DNA of 64,000 bases from Anisakis pegreffii. Lineage: Eukaryota; Nematoda; Chromadorea; Rhabditida; Anisakidae. The stretch's first letter is position 1; every line of letters begins with the position of its first letter. The translations under genes and the position numbers were made by a program. The DNA is taken from the NCBI GenBank assembly GCA_035041965.1, contig JAPYMA010000052.1, positions 186,001 through 250,000 on the forward strand, read 5' to 3'. Positions 61,511-64,000 of this stretch are shown piece after piece. The notes under the pieces are model-generated. The model searched no databases. It was not told where the DNA came from and saw nothing but the letters and a program-made list of their open reading frames with translations.

Positions 61511-61860
61511 GTAAAATGATAGATGATTGATCATGAGTTCATAGCGATTTGTTATTTGCGAGAAAATGACCGTATGAATTTCTTGCCGTTGAGTGTGCTT
61601 ATTAATATTATCAGATCGTCCCAGACACCGTGCTCTCAAAAATTAATCCATCTGCTTCTTTTTTACATTGCGTTGCACTTCGGTCTCAGCGATGTCACTC
61701 CACAGATATGCTGCTAATCACATGCTCTCTGAGTCATATCTGTTCTTTTTCACTGCTTACGAAATCGCCTTTATGCTCAAACTTGTGACCGATTCTTACC
61801 GTCTGATGTAAGCAGATTTTTACATCTTACGTTAAGGTGTTCTTAGAAGATAGTTATGAG

Positions 61861-62611
61861 GGTTCACCCGGGTTTGGATGGGATCCCGGGATTACAGTTC
61901 TGATACCGATCCCGGGATTTAAGCTTTGAAAAATCCCGGGATTTCGGGATTTGATAGAACAGGTCAATTTGTGTGAATTTTGATAGTATGCCCGTCTTGA
62001 AGCAAGCCTTAATCATTCCCTTCTTATTTATATGCAGTTATCATTGCTGTTTGCCCCCTATCATTGATGTTCAGCTAAGGAAATAGACGAAATTCGGACG
62101 ATTGACATGATCAACGACAGCTCGATGAACTTTTGCGTAACATTTCATTGAATATTCAACTGATTATTCTGCTCATCATTGGTTTGTATCACCCTCATCT
62201 GGATGCATTTCCATGTAATACACCAACAGAGATAATCACATTTTCCAATAAAAACTAAGAGCAACAAAGTTCAATGAAATTTTGAGTCGTTTCCTCCCAC
62301 AAGATTTGTTCGTCTTCAATATTCCATCTGTTAATTCAACTGCATGTTCCAAAGACTGCAAGTCTTTTTACTTCGCTATTTGGAGACGTTTTCATCCGAT
62401 CGAAATGTACATAAATTCTCACTGAGTTCACTCATAGTGAGAATTCATTGTCGAAATGAGCAAAGTTGTTCCATTCAAAAGGATCTTATGCTTGAATATC
62501 AAGTATATTTGCATGATTTTTGATCGAAATTATCAAATATGTAAGTGCTCGATGGTTTGATGAAAATCCATTGCGGGATTGAAAAATCGTCGGAATTTTG
62601 CAAACCCTAGG
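61861..62611. mobile_element. ~750-bp insertion with CCGGGAT repeats
   Basis: The insertion interrupts the inter-unit block between GTTATGAG and TGTCACCTACTTAC. Its left end holds several forms of GGGATCCCGGGATT; the ends share GGGTTTG in inverted orientation (GGTTTGG left, CAAACCC right). No transposase frame. Probably a non-autonomous DNA element. Confidence 0.55.
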
Positions 62612-62619
62612 TGTCACCT

Positions 62620-62870
62620 ACTTACTGCTAGTTCTACATGCCCGAGTATTCTCAGCTACTCTGTTCACTGCCGCCGAGGTTGGTCAGCACAACTCACTCG
62701 ATGTTTATGCAAAAAACGTTTGCTGACCCATTGCCTATCGTCCTGATCCTGCATAACGATTCTCAACACGTTTTGCTTAAATTTATATGAGACCTTCCCC
62801 TCTGGGATGTTAACCGAAGGCATGCAAAAAAGCACCAGGATTGTTTCAATTCTGTATGTTGAACCTCCAC
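62620..62870 (+). repeat. inter-unit repeat block copy
   Basis: A copy broken by the insertion just upstream. The start codon is ACG and TGA follows LKFI; the CFNSVC end is intact. Confidence 0.4.
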
Positions 62871-63001
62871 TACAACCAGCTTCAAATATCTTTAACTTTC
62901 CAAAAATCAGACGAAACTTGGAACTAATTTATTCGTACTAATAGAATCATACACAAACATTCTCACGAATATCGCTATAAAATGCATTGCAACTGAAAAT
63001 T

Positions 63002-64000
63002 TTACACAAACAAATTTACGTTGCGATAGTTTACAACAGAGACATTGCTTGATTTGATGTGTGGTGAAGGGAATGAAGTGTCAGTCATATCGAAATTCGA
63101 TGCAGTTGGTCGTGGAAGGTGCTGATGCAGTGGGAGTGGTTTGCTGAGATTGAGAGGATTAATCCAAACTCTCGATATGCGTGGTGAAGTAATCTCTGTG
63201 GAGAGCGCATTTCCTGAAAGATGAGATGCAGATCATGAGCCCATGTTAAATTGTAGGTTGGGAAAGGACGACAGCAAAAACTTGCCGTTGCTGTGCATGC
63301 ACTTTTTAATCGTCTAAGCGACATCAATTCACTGATGAATAATCGGAAGATTTATCCGATCCAAACTCTCTATACTCGCAGACGTGAAAATCTCGAATTT
63401 TCTAGCGCCGCGTAATATAAATTCATAGGAAAATTCAATAATTCGTCAATGAAATGAGCAAACGATCGACGTTGAATTGGGAAGTAGCTTGAAGTGAATG
63501 AATCACCTGAATTGAATCACCAGTTTTTCCACACCATTTTTACGCAGTTTATACGCTTCCTGCATTGCTTCAGATGGCAACTAAATAAATGGTAAGACAT
63601 GAAAACAGTGGAGAATGAATGGAAGATTTTGCCTGATGCACTTGATGTTGAATAACTGTTACTTAGTGTTGGGTGAAAAGTGGCATTCACGCTCGAGTTT
63701 CAGAAAAATATTCTCGACAAGCGTCATCTTTAATGTTTTCTTCTTTTTCTTTCTGATCACAACAACAAAAATTGAATGTATCATCACAACTTTCTCTGTG
63801 ATGCTCTAGAGCGTAAAATTTCTGCGTCTCCTTAAGAATTTGATATCAGGGTTCAGCATGGAAAAGTGCTTATTTTAGTGCTCAAATCACAAGCGCAATA
63901 TCGAAAATTTTGAGGGGTTACTAGAATGGGTTAAACGGCCAATTTCGGAAGGCATTTGAAATACCCTCAGTCCATTGTTTTTTTTAGAAATTACCACAAA
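63002..64000 (-). pseudogene. TP12: partial TP copy at window edge
   Basis: C is 63002-63213, 212 nt as in TP2 and TP3, reading NALSTEITSPRISRVWINPL and ending NVNLFV, with no PPxY. A C'-like exon starts at 63580 (CHLKQCRKRINC) after CATTTATTTAG, but the best donor gives 60 nt, the wrong phase, and the site corresponding to GTACGT is missing. Exon B would lie beyond the right edge: the last bases (about 63,960-64,000) match the intron just past the B donor. Pseudogene or incomplete. Confidence 0.45.

Noticed and set aside
1..64000. CRISPR arrays, rRNA operons, plasmid or phage features
   Set aside because: None seen; the intron-containing genes indicate a eukaryotic nuclear sequence. The 24-bp and 36-bp repeats lack spacers.

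Overview
The window looks like a gene-poor, AT-rich stretch of a metazoan nuclear genome, most likely a nematode. The genes are split into small exons with GT-AG introns. There is a chitinase with a C-terminal chitin-binding domain, a secreted Tyr/Gly-rich peptide gene of a type common in worms, and ACTGATAA-type GATA sites near repeated genes. No database search was possible, so the organism is an inference. Most open frames longer than 60 codons are chance; the real genes had to be rebuilt from exon, splice-site and phase agreement.

Layout. Bases 1-12,000 hold no gene I can support, only a decayed 5S rRNA-like copy (3.3-3.5 kb), simple repeats and one strong hairpin. A two-exon gene at 12,006-13,526 (+) encodes a secreted Gly/Tyr-rich peptide ending in a small amphipathic tail. 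A 12-exon GH18 chitinase lies at 19,531-25,439 (+). It rebuilds to a clean 519-residue protein with signal peptide, all GH18 motifs, a Ser/Thr linker and a six-cysteine peritrophin-type chitin-binding domain. Diverged copies of a dispersed repeat sit beside it and in its introns.

Everything else of substance is on the minus strand: a scattered, then tight, array of paralogues that I call TP1 to TP12 from left to right (15.8 kb to the right edge). The recognisable core is three exons: B (short ectodomain plus one membrane helix), C' (a small basic or Cys-rich juxtamembrane exon entered in phase 2 and left in phase 1), and C (a Pro-rich tail, usually with PPxY motifs). C' is exactly 86 nt in TP1, TP2, TP3 and TP5, and 56 nt in TP6, TP7 and TP10. 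The architecture resembles Shisa/STMC6-type transmembrane adaptors that recruit WW-domain proteins; this is an architectural analogy only. From 38 kb to 64 kb the copies come every 3-4 kb and show birth-and-death evolution: in-frame stops, frameshifts, lost PPxY motifs, exonised introns, a GC-AG intron, and two coding minisatellites. The most striking is TP9, whose C' exon has grown by exactly 13 x 36 nt.

The array is interspersed with repeated non-coding blocks, two copies of a 5'-truncated non-LTR retrotransposon at the same place in two units, a 165-bp MITE-like insertion and a roughly 750-bp insertion rich in CCGGGAT. Paired GATA sites lie just upstream of most array members. In nematodes such sites often mark intestinal expression, which would fit a chitinase and membrane adaptors acting at the gut surface, but that link is inference.
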